From contig DGZP01000061.1 in NCBI GenBank assembly GCA_002398565.1, forward strand, positions 30,379 to 49,851: a stretch of DNA of 19,473 nucleotides, read 5' to 3'. Below the pieces are notes generated by a model. That model was given only the letters and a program-made list of their open reading frames with translations, was not told the origin of the DNA and searched no databases. Positions 6,399 through 15,170 of this stretch are shown here, one piece after another. Positions within the stretch are counted from its first letter, which is position 1, and each line of letters begins with the position of its first letter. This stretch comes from Proteiniphilum sp. UBA4977 (GTDB lineage Bacteria; Bacteroidota; Bacteroidia; Bacteroidales; Dysgonomonadaceae). The position numbers were made by a program, and so were the translations under genes.

Positions 6399-7370
6399 AT
6401 GTTTCTGTACAGCGACAAATTAACAGAGAGAATGAATAAGGCAGGGCAGGATGGAAAACCTTTCCTGTTTGGCATCGATTTTGAAATGGAAGAAAGTTTT
6501 TTTCTGGCCAATCCGATGGAACAACAGGAAATTCTTTTCAACTTCCGGGGCAGGGGCAATGCATCCTGCTCGCCTCACAAGGTAGCTCCATATCACTTTG
6601 AATCCTTCCCTGAAGCTTACACCACCTATCGGTCACGTTTCGACACCGTAATGGATGGATTGAAGCGGGGCGATTCCTATCTTGCCAATCTCACCATCAG
6701 GACGCCCGTCAGCACATCTCTCTCAATGCGCGAGATCTTTCTGCTTGCACGCACACCCTACAAGCTCTTCCTCCCCCGCAGGTTTGTTTGTTTTTCTCCC
6801 GAATGTTTCGTTCGGATGGAAAAAGGAAAAATTCTCACCTTCCCCATGAAGGGCACCATTGATGCCCTCCTGCCCGACGCGGCACAGGTTATTTTACGCA
6901 ATAGAAAGGAAACCGCAGAACACAACACCATTGTAGATCTGATGCGCAACGATCTGAGCCGTATTGCCACGTGGGTAAAGGTAAACCGCTTCCGCTATAC
7001 CGAGGAGCTGCTCACCCACAATGGTCCTATATTGCAGGTAAGTTCGGAGATAGAAGGCCTCTTGCCGGAAGATTACAGGAAGCAGCTCGGTACTCTTTTT
7101 TTCGAACTGCTTCCCGCGGGTTCCGTTTCCGGAGCTCCCAAGGCAGCCACGCTCGCGCTCATCGAAAAGGCCGAGAAGGAACCACGCGGCTATTATACAG
7201 GTGTAGCCGGTTATTTCGACGGTATCAATCTCGATGTATGTGTACTGATAAGGTACATTGAGCAACAGGGCATGCATCAATATTTCCGCAGTGGCGGGGG
7301 TATTACTGCGCAGAGCGACTGTCGCAAAGAATACAATGAGGCGCTACAAAAAGTCTATTTACCTTTTTAA
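6399..7370 (+). CDS. pabB: Aminodeoxychorismate synthase component I
   Basis: The 323-residue chorismate-binding enzyme adds ammonia to chorismate on the way to p-aminobenzoate and folate. Visible motifs are FSPECF (132-137), PMKGT (149-153), EHNTIVDLMRNDL (174-186), PAGSVSGAPKA (239-249) and SGGGITAQSD (298-307). Lys151 in the KGT motif is the residue that distinguishes PabB from anthranilate synthase, which has Ala there. It is a short form compared with the ~450-residue E. coli enzyme. No glutaminase subunit (PabA) gene is seen in the window. I start it at ATG 6399 (MFLYSDKL); ATG 6432 is the alternative, and a further 76 upstream codons look non-coding. A lyase gene follows after 12 bp. 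Confidence 0.9.
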   Translation: MFLYSDKLTERMNKAGQDGKPFLFGIDFEMEESFFLANPMEQQEILFNFRGRGNASCSPHKVAPYHFESFPEAYTTYRSRFDTVMDGLKRGDSYLANLTIRTPVSTSLSMREIFLLARTPYKLFLPRRFVCFSPECFVRMEKGKILTFPMKGTIDALLPDAAQVILRNRKETAEHNTIVDLMRNDLSRIATWVKVNRFRYTEELLTHNGPILQVSSEIEGLLPEDYRKQLGTLFFELLPAGSVSGAPKAATLALIEKAEKEPRGYYTGVAGYFDGINLDVCVLIRYIEQQGMHQYFRSGGGITAQSDCRKEYNEALQKVYLPF

Positions 7371-7382
7371 TCAGATCAAAAT

Positions 7383-7970
7383 ATGTTTCTGGAAACCATT
7401 TGTATAGATCGGGGCAGAGTGCTGAACGCAGCGGCACATATCGACCGGATGCAACGTACTGCAATTCATTTCGGATTTCAGATCTCCACACTGCCGGCCC
7501 TGGCCAGCATGCTTCCTCCAACGCTGCGCTATATAAAAGTGAAATGCCGCATCCTTTACAGGGAGTCCGTGCAGGACATCACCTTCGAAAAATACCAGCC
7601 CAAAAGGATACAGTCGCTAAAGCTGGTGGAGGCCACGCCCCGCTATGGCTATAAATATGCCGATAGAGAAGAACTCACCCGGCTGTTGACACGGAAAGGA
7701 GAAGCCGACGAGATCCTTGTCACCTGCAAAGGCCTCATCACGGATACCACCTTCAGCAACGTGGTCTTCCGCCAGGGAGAGCACTATTTCACCCCGGATA
7801 GCTGGCTGCTCAACGGCACCAAACGGCAAAAACTGCTCCGGGAAGGCAGGATCATCGAAAAAAGAATCACCCGTGAGACGTTACATGAATACGATTCGGT
7901 TTCCCTGATCAACGCCATGCTCGACATCGAAGACACGATACCTGTTCCCGTCAGCTCCATTTTTCACTAA
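7383..7970 (+). CDS. Aminotransferase class IV protein, probable 4-amino-4-deoxychorismate lyase (PabC-like)
   Basis: This 195-residue PLP-dependent fold-type IV protein probably splits aminodeoxychorismate to p-aminobenzoate and pyruvate. It starts MFLETICIDRG and contains HIDRMQRTAIHFG (19-31), Lys91 in GYKYADREELTRLL as the probable PLP lysine, ITDTTFSNVVF (119-129) in place of the usual E-x-x-x-N motif, and LLNGTKRQKLL (142-152). It is shorter than E. coli PabC (269 residues) but intact. The 12-bp spacing after pabB and complementary function support a pab operon. A branched-chain or D-amino-acid aminotransferase is less likely given length and context. The stop codon overlaps the T-tract of the convergent nqr terminator. 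Confidence 0.85.
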   Translation: MFLETICIDRGRVLNAAAHIDRMQRTAIHFGFQISTLPALASMLPPTLRYIKVKCRILYRESVQDITFEKYQPKRIQSLKLVEATPRYGYKYADREELTRLLTRKGEADEILVTCKGLITDTTFSNVVFRQGEHYFTPDSWLLNGTKRQKLLREGRIIEKRITRETLHEYDSVSLINAMLDIEDTIPVPVSSIFH

Positions 7971-8000
7971 AAAACGGCCCTCCCTACAGGGAGAACCGTT
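7969..8000 (-). terminator. Intrinsic terminator downstream of nqrF
   Basis: On the minus strand AACGG-TT-CTCCC, loop TGTA, GGGAG-GG-CCGTT is followed by six T residues. The stem lies at 7973-8000 and the T-run at 7974-7969. It ends the nqr operon. On the plus strand the same hairpin lies just past the pabC-like stop but lacks a good T-run, so bidirectional use is possible but weaker. Confidence 0.85.
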
Positions 8001-8018
8001 AAAATATTCTTGCCAAAC

Positions 8019-8059
8019 GCTGTCTTCAACAACCTTCAACTACCGAAGCTGCCACCTAT
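8019..8059 (-). repeat. Intergenic repeat, copy 2, immediately downstream of nqrF
   Basis: Right after the nqrF stop the minus strand reads ATAGGTGGCAGCTTCGGTAG, then TTGAAGGTTGTTGAAGACAGC. It is the same unit as after leuA (4436-4483), lacking the eight-base CGGTCAGT insertion. It lies between the stop codon and the terminator hairpin. Confidence 0.65.
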
Positions 8060-9334
8060 TTACCCGAAATCATCGAACATGATCATTTCCGGCGGCACGC
8101 CCAGGCTGTCGAGCATACGCTGTGCCGCATTGGCCATTGGGCCGGGGCCGCACATGTAGTATTCAATATCCTCGGGTGCCTCATGATCTTTCAGATAGGT
8201 ATCATAAATCACCTGATGCACAAAACCCGGTGTATATTTCACGCCGGCGGCATCGGCAGCCGGATCGGGACGGTCGAGCGCCAGACGGAAGGTAAAATTG
8301 GGGAACTCCCGTTCCAGTTCATAGAAATCTTCCAGATAGAAAGCCTCCACCAATGCTCTTGCACCGTAAAAGTAGGTCATCTTCCGGTCGGTGGTCTTCA
8401 GTGTCTTGGTCATATGCATGATTTGTGAGCGCAGCGGTGCCATCCCGGCGCCTCCCCCTATCCAGAGCATCTCACGCTTGCTGTCGAGTACGGGATGGAA
8501 ATCGCCGTAAGGACCTGACATCATTACCTTATCGCCGGGCTTCAGATTGAAGATATATGAAGAGACAATACCCGGATTCACATTCATCCATCCTCCCCTG
8601 GCCTTGTCAAACGGCGGTGTGGCCACACGCACGTTCAGGGTGATAATATTTCCTTCCGCGGGATAGTTGGCCATGGAGTAGGCACGCACGGTATCTTCCT
8701 CGTTCTTGCATACCAGGTCCCACATTTTAAATTTATCCCACTCCGACCTATAGGGTTCATCGATAATAAAATCTGAATAACGAATGGCATCAAACCGGGG
8801 CACCCTGATCTGACTATATGATCCGGGTTTAAAATCGATCTTTTCCCCTTCCGGAAGTTTTACCACAAACTCCTTGATAAAGGAAGCCACATTGCGGTTC
8901 GATATCACTTCACATTCCCACTCCTTGATGCCGAACACCTCGTCAGGAACAATGATGGTCATATTCTCCTTCACCTTCACCTGACAACTTAAACGCCAGT
9001 TGTTCAACTGTTCCTTCCGGCTGAAATGGCCCTTCTCGGTCGGTAATATCTCACCTCCACCTTCCACAACGCGGCAACGGCACTGGGCACAGGTTCCCCC
9101 GCCACCGCAGGCGGACGAAAGGTAGATGTCCTTAGACTGAAGCGTGTTCAGCAAGGTACTTCCCATGGGTACGCTCAGTTCTTTTTCATTGTTCACGGTG
9201 ATTTTTACATTGCCAGACGGCATCAGCTTGGCCTTGGCGATAAGAATAATGACAACCAGGATAAGGATGATCAGCAGGAATACAATGACACTTGCCCATA
9301 TTGTTAGTCCGGCCGCGCTCAATAATACACTCAT
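8060..9334 (-). CDS. nqrF: Na+-translocating NADH:quinone reductase subunit F
   Basis: The 424-residue NADH-oxidising subunit has one N-terminal membrane helix (about 8-34), a plant-type [2Fe-2S] ferredoxin domain with Cys76, Cys82, Cys85 and Cys117, and a ferredoxin-reductase module. FAD contact is shown by RAYS (217-220) and NAD binding by GGGAGMAPLRS (293-303) and CGPGPM (395-400). Electrons pass from NADH through FAD and the cluster into the pump. It is the last gene of the operon, 48 bp after nqrE, followed by an intergenic repeat and a strong terminator. The length is close to the usual ~410 residues. Confidence 0.97.
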   Translation of the reverse strand: MSVLLSAAGLTIWASVIVFLLIILILVVIILIAKAKLMPSGNVKITVNNEKELSVPMGSTLLNTLQSKDIYLSSACGGGGTCAQCRCRVVEGGGEILPTEKGHFSRKEQLNNWRLSCQVKVKENMTIIVPDEVFGIKEWECEVISNRNVASFIKEFVVKLPEGEKIDFKPGSYSQIRVPRFDAIRYSDFIIDEPYRSEWDKFKMWDLVCKNEEDTVRAYSMANYPAEGNIITLNVRVATPPFDKARGGWMNVNPGIVSSYIFNLKPGDKVMMSGPYGDFHPVLDSKREMLWIGGGAGMAPLRSQIMHMTKTLKTTDRKMTYFYGARALVEAFYLEDFYELEREFPNFTFRLALDRPDPAADAAGVKYTPGFVHQVIYDTYLKDHEAPEDIEYYMCGPGPMANAAQRMLDSLGVPPEMIMFDDFG

Positions 9335-9382
9335 ACTTATGTATTTAATTTATTTGTATACGTTGTTAATGTCTGTGTGGGA

Positions 9383-9997
9383 TTAAATATTGATTCCTGA
9401 AAAGCTCATAAATCCAATGGCCATCAAGGCTGTAATGATAAAGGTTATCCCTAACCCTTTCAAAGGTTTTGGCACATGGGAATATTCCAGTTTCTCCCGG
9501 ATGGCAGCCATCCCCACGATGGCCAGCAACCAACCGATTCCCGATCCAAAGCTATATGCCGTGGCCAGACCGATATTGGCAAACTCACGCTGCTGCATAA
9601 ACAGGGATCCTCCCAGAATGGCACAGTTCACGGCGATCAGCGGAAGGAAAATACCCAGCGATGCGTAGAGAGCCGGGCTGAACCGCTCAATCACCATCTC
9701 TACGAGCTGCACAAATGAAGCGATGACGGCAATAAAGATCAGCAGGCTGAAAACGCTCAGGTCCACCGTGGCATACTCTTCACCCAGCCACGCCAATGCA
9801 CCCGCTTTGAGTACATAGTTTTCGAGTAAATAATTGATCGGCAGTGTAAGCATCAGCACGAAGGTAACGGCAATACCAAGGCCCAATGCTGTTTTCACGT
9901 TTTTTGATACAGCCAGGAAGGAACACATTCCCAGAAAGTATGCGAAGATCATGTTATCGACGAAAATCGATCGTACAATCAGACTAATTGCATCCAT
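9383..9997 (-). CDS. nqrE: Na+-translocating NADH:quinone reductase subunit E
   Basis: This 204-residue integral membrane protein has about six hydrophobic segments. Cys25 (LGMCSFLAV) and Cys125 (AVNCAILGG) sit at the positions that, with the cysteines of NqrD, bind the intramembrane iron-sulfur cluster in the characterised enzyme. NqrE and NqrD are inverted homologues in the membrane; RnfA is the paralogue. Presence of nqrA and nqrF in the same operon assigns it to Nqr rather than Rnf. Start ATG at 9997, 24 bp after nqrD. Confidence 0.96.
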   Translation of the reverse strand: MDAISLIVRSIFVDNMIFAYFLGMCSFLAVSKNVKTALGLGIAVTFVLMLTLPINYLLENYVLKAGALAWLGEEYATVDLSVFSLLIFIAVIASFVQLVEMVIERFSPALYASLGIFLPLIAVNCAILGGSLFMQQREFANIGLATAYSFGSGIGWLLAIVGMAAIREKLEYSHVPKPLKGLGITFIITALMAIGFMSFSGINI

Positions 9998-10021
9998 ATA
10001 TCTTTATAATTTTTTCGATTA

Positions 10022-10654
10022 TTAATTGGTTTCTTCCTGCAACTCTTTGTTTTTCGCCCGGTGGATCCAGATAATGCATGCCACCAGCAGAATGGCCATA
10101 GGAGCGAGCATCATAAGTCCGTTATCTTCGTATCCCGCATCATAGAGAGCCTGTGGAATTACCTTATGTCCCATGAGCGATCCAGATCCCAGGAGCTCAC
10201 GGAAGAATCCTACCACCACGAGAATCCAGCCATAACCCAACCCGTTGCCTATCCCGTCGAGGAAGGAGGGCCAGGGACCATTGCCCAGGGCAAATGCCTC
10301 GAGACGGCCCATCAGAATACAATTGGTGACAATCAGTCCCACGAATACCGAGAGCTGCTTGTTTACATCATATGCATATGCTTTCAGCACCTCACTCACA
10401 ATGGTTACCAGCGCTGCAGCAACTACAAGCTGCACAATAATCCGGATACGGTTAGGAATGGTTTTGCGTAACAGCGAGATGATCACATTGGCAAAAGCCA
10501 CCACAATGGTCACCGAGATGGCCATCACCAGTGATGGTTCGAGTTTAGAGGTCACCGCCAGTGCAGAACAGATGCCCAGCACCTGTACAATGATGGGGTT
10601 ATTTTTGTTCAGCGGGCCCAACAACACCGCTTTTGTTTTACTTGATAAAGCCAT
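10022..10654 (-). CDS. nqrD: Na+-translocating NADH:quinone reductase subunit D
   Basis: This 210-residue multi-helix membrane subunit begins with the typical LLGPLNKNNPIIVQVLGICS. Cys29 and Cys112 (TNCILMGR) are the expected ligands for the cluster shared with NqrE. GNGLGYGW (137-144) is typical of the NqrD/RnfE family. It follows nqrC by 27 bp. Within the complex it forms part of the route that couples electron transfer to sodium movement. Confidence 0.96.
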   Translation of the reverse strand: MALSSKTKAVLLGPLNKNNPIIVQVLGICSALAVTSKLEPSLVMAISVTIVVAFANVIISLLRKTIPNRIRIIVQLVVAAALVTIVSEVLKAYAYDVNKQLSVFVGLIVTNCILMGRLEAFALGNGPWPSFLDGIGNGLGYGWILVVVGFFRELLGSGSLMGHKVIPQALYDAGYEDNGLMMLAPMAILLVACIIWIHRAKNKELQEETN

Positions 10655-10681
10655 TTTCTTACTGTTTTATATTGTCTGTCC

Positions 10682-11392
10682 CTATTGGGCAGCCTGTAAG
10701 TTCATCAAAAAACTCTTATATTCACCCACACTCTGCAGCAGCATCTTGTCCACGCCCTGACTGGTGATGGTTCCCCCCGAGATGCCATCCACATAATCGC
10801 GGTTGGTAACCGATTTACCCGGTTTTACCACGGCAATGGAACGGAAGTCACCCTCTTTAAAGAGTTCCTTGCCGGTAAACTGGTTCCGGAAGGCGGGTTC
10901 CACAATCTCTGCGCCCAATCCCGGTGTTTCACCAGCATGGCCAAACTCCGACCCGTAGATGGTACTACCATCGGCCTCCACGGCCAGGTAGCCCCAGATA
11001 GGTCCCCAAAGTCCCGCACCGCGCATGGGAAGGATGTATATCTCTGTACCTTCCACTTCTGCTTCATATATCGGCAAACCTTTCGCACCGTCACTACCCA
11101 GCTCCGTGGAGAAGGCAGGATCGTTCGGGGTAATCCCCTCGGTACCCTCCACCTTATTTCCCTGCTTGTCCAAAAGATAGGCATTCTTCACCAATACGTT
11201 GTACTGTTCTTCCGCTTCGGCCGCATCCGCATTGATATTGAGCGAACGCAATATTTGTTGCATCTTGTCGATATTCACATTGGTCGTTTGTTTCTCATTA
11301 AGCACCTGATGGGTAAATGCCAGCCCCAGTGCCACGAGAATCACCATTACCGAAGCATATATAATCGTGTATCCACTATTTTCTCTGTTCAT
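10682..11392 (-). CDS. nqrC: Na+-translocating NADH:quinone reductase subunit C
   Basis: The 236-residue subunit has one N-terminal membrane helix (about 8-30) and an FMN-binding domain. The covalent flavin site is SGGTITS (205-211), Thr208 being the expected phosphoester-linked residue; the classical motif is SGATxT, so the Ala is replaced by Gly here. GETPGLGAEI (154-163) is another family signature. It lies 12 bp after nqrB, so the two are very probably co-transcribed. Confidence 0.96.
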   Translation of the reverse strand: MNRENSGYTIIYASVMVILVALGLAFTHQVLNEKQTTNVNIDKMQQILRSLNINADAAEAEEQYNVLVKNAYLLDKQGNKVEGTEGITPNDPAFSTELGSDGAKGLPIYEAEVEGTEIYILPMRGAGLWGPIWGYLAVEADGSTIYGSEFGHAGETPGLGAEIVEPAFRNQFTGKELFKEGDFRSIAVVKPGKSVTNRDYVDGISGGTITSQGVDKMLLQSVGEYKSFLMNLQAAQ

Positions 11393-11404
11393 AGCTATCC
11401 TCCT

Positions 11405-12625
11405 TTATTGTTGTCCTTTTTTCGCTACGGCTGCCCTTTTCATTCGTCGCTTGATGTTGCCATCAATCACATAGAAGTCAATGAGCGGTGCAAACGCATT
11501 CATAAACAGGATGGCAAGCATCATCCCTTCGGGATAGCCCGGATTGAACACCCGGATGGTAATTGCCAGCAACCCTATCAGGAAGCCATAAATCCATTTT
11601 CCTTTCTCCGTGCGGGCCGATGTCACAGGGTCGGTAGCCATAAAGACGGCACCGAATGCAAATCCTCCCAACAGAAAATGATACTGCATTGGCATCTCCA
11701 TGATGGCATTTTGTGCAAACAGGTTCACCAACACCACAGCCACGGCTCCTCCAAGAAATACCGAGAGGATGGTTTTCCAGCTTCCCACACCGGTAGCGAT
11801 CAGCAAGACTGCACCCAGCAGGATGGCAAAGGTAGACACCTCACCGATGGAGCCGGGAATAAATCCGAAGAACATGTCGCTGATACGCAGTGGCTCGCCG
11901 GTGATACCGAGGAAGGTAAACTCCCCAAAGCTGCCCGCTCCCGTAGTCGCTAACTGTCCCAGCGGCGTGGCGCCCGAGTAGGCGTCTATCACGGTCCCCT
12001 TGCCCATACCGAAGGTGTCGGCAGTACGTACCCATACCTGGTCGCCCGACATCTTCGAAGGATAGGAGAAAAACAGGAAGGCACGTGTAATCAACGCCAC
12101 ATTAAAAATATTATATCCTGTACCACCAAATACCTCTTTGGCAAAAATCACGGCGAAGGCAGTGGCCACGGCAATCATCCACAAGGGGGTGTCCACCGGA
12201 ACAATCATCGGTATAAGAATTCCTGTCACCAGAAACCCTTCGGCTACCTCTTCCTTTCTCACCTGGGCAATGGCAAACTCAATACCCAGTCCCACCACGT
12301 AAGACACCACGATGTGAGGCAATACTGCCAGGAAACCATAAATGAACTTCGTGACGATGGAAGCTTCCAGCCCTAAGGCCATATAATGGTGCAGCCCCAC
12401 ACTGTACATCCCCATCAGCAGGGCAGGTATCAGTGCAACGATGACGATGGTCATTGTGCGTTTCGAGTCACGGGCATCGTGAATATGCACTCCCGATCTC
12501 GATGTATTGTTGGGCACGAAAAGGAAAGTCTCAATTGCATCGAAGGTAGAATGCAGCCAATGCAGTTTACCGCCCTCCTCGAAATTCGGTTTTATCTTAT
12601 CAAGATATTTTCTTAACGCTTTCAA
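11405..12625 (-). CDS. nqrB: Na+-translocating NADH:quinone reductase subunit B
   Basis: The 406-residue polytopic subunit carries the second covalent FMN at Thr220 in YSGATPL (216-222), and in the characterised enzyme also binds riboflavin and shapes the sodium channel. An amphipathic N-terminus (1-55) precedes about ten membrane segments. GGTGYNIFNVAL (167-178) and GGFAFGAVFMATDPVTSART near 315-335 are conserved family stretches. It follows nqrA by 47 bp. No defects are seen. Confidence 0.97.
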   Translation of the reverse strand: MKALRKYLDKIKPNFEEGGKLHWLHSTFDAIETFLFVPNNTSRSGVHIHDARDSKRTMTIVIVALIPALLMGMYSVGLHHYMALGLEASIVTKFIYGFLAVLPHIVVSYVVGLGIEFAIAQVRKEEVAEGFLVTGILIPMIVPVDTPLWMIAVATAFAVIFAKEVFGGTGYNIFNVALITRAFLFFSYPSKMSGDQVWVRTADTFGMGKGTVIDAYSGATPLGQLATTGAGSFGEFTFLGITGEPLRISDMFFGFIPGSIGEVSTFAILLGAVLLIATGVGSWKTILSVFLGGAVAVVLVNLFAQNAIMEMPMQYHFLLGGFAFGAVFMATDPVTSARTEKGKWIYGFLIGLLAITIRVFNPGYPEGMMLAILFMNAFAPLIDFYVIDGNIKRRMKRAAVAKKGQQ

Positions 12626-12672
12626 AGTGCTATGTTTTAGTTGTTATTATTTGATTAATACCGTTTCCGGAT

Positions 12673-14019
12673 TTATTCCATCTCCTTGCGAAGCAGGTCG
12701 AGCCCGACACGTACAATACGTTGCAACTCAAGCTTGGAAGTATCCACAAACTCGCAGAGCGCGAAATCCTCGGGTGCCACCTCGTAAATACCCAGCTGTT
12801 CCATCCTGTCAATGTTGAACGCGATGATGGCCTTGATAAGCTGCTCGGGATAAATATCCATGGGAAACACCTTGTCGTATTCGTTGGAAACGATGATGGC
12901 TCTCGGGCCACCCATCAGACGGGCATCAAGACGGAATTTCTTATGAAAGGACAGATAAGTGGCGCCGGCGCTGTAGCGTTTCGGTGAGAACGATGCCCAA
13001 CCGAAAGCTTCGTGTATGTCATCCCCTTCGGGAATCACCGTCACCTGTGAATCGTAAGCGCGCAACTCGCCATTTTCGTCTATCTTGCGTCCTGTCAGCG
13101 GGTTGCCGCTGATATAACGCAATGAAACGCCTTCAGTCACGTTCTGCGCGAAGATATGTTTCAACTCCGTACCAATCACCATATTGTAATAGCCCGTCTC
13201 CTTCACTTCCGAGCCGGTAAGTGCCACCGTGCGGGTCAGGTCTGTGATTCCCTTGTTAAAGAGACGGCCAATGATGGCTACATCGGGAGCATTGAGCGTC
13301 CACACCGTTTCTCCCCGGTTCACTGGTTTAATGTGGTTGATTTGCACTCCCACATTTCCGGCAGGGTGCGGTCCGTTAAATTCGGTGATGACCACGTTCT
13401 TTGCTTCGCGCAAACCTTTAAGTGTGGTTTTGGTGCTGACAGACAGATACACCTTTCCTGTGGTGAGTTTTGCCAGAGCATCGAGTCCTGTCTGCAAATC
13501 TGCCTCCCTGTCATTCAACAAAAAGTCGGTTGAAGGAGCCAGCGGCGCCGTATCAAAACCGGTCACGAAAATATCTCGTGGCACTTTCACGGGTGATGCA
13601 ACCACGTCGTAAGGACGTTGCTTGATCAGGAACCAGATCCCTGCATCCAGAATCGACTTTTTCACCTCCTCCCCGGAGAGTGAGGCCACCTGTTTTACTC
13701 CGAAATCTTCATACTGACCAGCGTGGTCGGCCTTGACAACAATGCGGAGAATACGCCTTTTCTCTCCCCTGTCAATGGCAGTTATTATGCCGCTTACGGG
13801 CGAAGCAAAAAACATCTCGGGATGATTCTTCTCATAAAACAGCGGTGTTCCGGCCTTCACGGCATCATCTACCCTGACGGCTAACTTGGGAGTAATCCCA
13901 TGAAAATCTTCGGGACAGATACGCACAAATTCACTCTTCACCGTGCCTCTGATCACCTCTTCTGCGGCACCAAGTAACGGAATTTGCAAGCCTTTCTTAA
14001 TATTTATTCGATTAGCCAT
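12673..14019 (-). CDS. nqrA: Na+-translocating NADH:quinone reductase subunit A
   Basis: This 448-residue peripheral subunit is unique to Nqr and separates it from the homologous Rnf complexes. It begins MANRINIKKGLQIPLLGAAE and has the RnfC/biotinyl-lipoyl-like N-terminal part, for example AGTPLFYEKNHPEMFFASPV (56-75), followed by NGPHPAGNVGVQINHIKPV. In the known enzyme it contributes to quinone binding. It is the first gene of the operon, about 104 nt downstream of the RNA start predicted from the -7 box at 14130-14137. Confidence 0.97.
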   Translation of the reverse strand: MANRINIKKGLQIPLLGAAEEVIRGTVKSEFVRICPEDFHGITPKLAVRVDDAVKAGTPLFYEKNHPEMFFASPVSGIITAIDRGEKRRILRIVVKADHAGQYEDFGVKQVASLSGEEVKKSILDAGIWFLIKQRPYDVVASPVKVPRDIFVTGFDTAPLAPSTDFLLNDREADLQTGLDALAKLTTGKVYLSVSTKTTLKGLREAKNVVITEFNGPHPAGNVGVQINHIKPVNRGETVWTLNAPDVAIIGRLFNKGITDLTRTVALTGSEVKETGYYNMVIGTELKHIFAQNVTEGVSLRYISGNPLTGRKIDENGELRAYDSQVTVIPEGDDIHEAFGWASFSPKRYSAGATYLSFHKKFRLDARLMGGPRAIIVSNEYDKVFPMDIYPEQLIKAIIAFNIDRMEQLGIYEVAPEDFALCEFVDTSKLELQRIVRVGLDLLRKEME

Positions 14020-14129
14020 ATAGTTATAATAAATTACCTTGCTTGTAATCTTTTTCTGAAACCTTTATAAATAAAAGATTTATTGTAATGCTGTGATGTG
14101 CATAGGATATGTTATTCCCATTAGGAACG

Positions 14130-14137
14130 CAAAGATA
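14130..14137 (-). promoter_or_regulatory. Candidate promoter -7 box of the nqr operon
   Basis: TATCTTTG on the minus strand is a perfect TAnnTTTG match. A TTG lies about 22 bases upstream, near but not at the ideal spacing for the -33 box. The RNA start is expected near 14123, leaving about 104 nt of A/T-rich leader before nqrA in which I see no obvious riboswitch or leader ORF. Confidence 0.65.
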
Positions 14138-14198
14138 CATCATTTGCCTCCAATAAAAACAATTATTTCATGAAAAATAAAGAAAAAAATCCGTAATG

Positions 14199-14224
14199 AA
14201 GAACGGTTTAACTATTCCGTTCTT
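14199..14224 (-). terminator. Hairpin 3' of the zinc-ribbon gene, probable terminator
   Basis: AAGAACGG and CCGTTCTT form a perfect 8-bp stem with a 10-base loop, starting four bases after the zinc-ribbon stop codon. On the minus strand a run of seven T follows only after about nine bases, so it is not a textbook terminator. It lies upstream of the nqr promoter and would separate the two transcription units. Confidence 0.6.
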
Positions 14225-14227
14225 ATT

Positions 14228-14995
14228 TTATTTTTCCGTGACTCCTGCTGTCTCCGGGTCAATCATGATGCGGCCACAATACTCACAAACAATGATTTTC
14301 TTACCAAGCTTTATGTCCATCTGTTTCTGGGGCGGAATCTTGTTGAAACATCCCCCACAGGCGCCACGCTGAATAGGCACAACACCCAGGCCGTTGCGTG
14401 CATTTTTGCGGATGCGTTTGAAGGCGGCCAGCAAACGCGGTTCAATGGTAGTCTCCGTCTTTTTTGCTTTCTCACGCAATTTTTCTTCCTGGGCCTTTGT
14501 CTCCGAGACAATGTCATCCAGTTCCTGCTTTTTCTGTTCCAGGTCGGCTGTTTTATCTTTCAGCATTTCACCGGCTGCATCAATTTGTTCCCTGATGGTA
14601 GCGGCCGTCTGTCCGAATTCGCGGATATGCTTCTCGGAAAGTTCTATTTCCAGCGTTTCAAACTCAATCTCCTTCGAGAGATGGTCATACTCCTTGCTGT
14701 TGCGCACATTGTCGAGCTGTTTGGTATACTTCTCAATTTTGGCTTTGCTGGTTTCAATCTTTCCTTTCTGGAGCTTGCTGTCCTCATCCAATTGCTTTAA
14801 TTCCAGTTCAAAGTTGTTGATGCGCGTTCCCAGTCCGGCAATCTCATCGTCGAGGTCGGACACCTCCAGGGGTAATTCTCCGCGCAATGTTTTAATACGG
14901 TCAATCTCGGAGAGATACGACTGCAATTTATAGAGCGATTTCAGTTTATCCTCTACGGATACTTCTTTTTCACCAGGTTTCTTCTTTGTTGCCAT
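14228..14995 (-). CDS. Coiled-coil protein with C-terminal C4 zinc ribbon
   Basis: Residues about 12-185 of this 255-residue protein are strongly charged heptad-like sequence, predicted as a long coiled-coil hairpin. The C-terminus has a C4 zinc ribbon, CGGC (213-216) and CEYC (237-240), preceded by GLGVVPIQRGA. This architecture is the zf-RING_7 family; the chlamydial member CT398/CdsZ has been reported to bind sigma-54 and secretion components, but no role can be transferred here. It lies 175 bp downstream of the Nif3-like gene, a pairing I recall in other Bacteroidales. The 175-bp gap (14996-15170) contains a weak 6-bp hairpin (AAACGA/TCGTTT) but no gene or promoter I can support. Confidence 0.9.
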   Translation of the reverse strand: MATKKKPGEKEVSVEDKLKSLYKLQSYLSEIDRIKTLRGELPLEVSDLDDEIAGLGTRINNFELELKQLDEDSKLQKGKIETSKAKIEKYTKQLDNVRNSKEYDHLSKEIEFETLEIELSEKHIREFGQTAATIREQIDAAGEMLKDKTADLEQKKQELDDIVSETKAQEEKLREKAKKTETTIEPRLLAAFKRIRKNARNGLGVVPIQRGACGGCFNKIPPQKQMDIKLGKKIIVCEYCGRIMIDPETAGVTEK

Positions 14996-15170
14996 AATGG
15001 TTTTGTTTTATTTAATAATATTTTCTTCCAATCAATGCATCCGGCGTCATGAATTTATATATGCAATCAACATCGCCATGCTAACAAAAAATGCAGTAAT
15101 CAAACGACCGTATCATCGTTTCATTACCACATTTCTCTGCAACTGCGGGAACAAGTCGGACCGCTTTCCT

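Noticed and set aside
10937..11953. 338-codon plus-strand ORF
   Set aside because: Antisense shadow across nqrC and nqrB, His/Gln-rich, no domain.
8060..14019. Rnf complex instead of Nqr
   Set aside because: NqrA and NqrF with FAD/NADH domains are present, and RnfB and RnfC are absent.
14996..15170. Small gene or promoter between the Nif3-like and zinc-ribbon genes
   Set aside because: Only short unremarkable ORFs, a weak 6-bp hairpin and no TAnnTTTG promoter with a -33 box.
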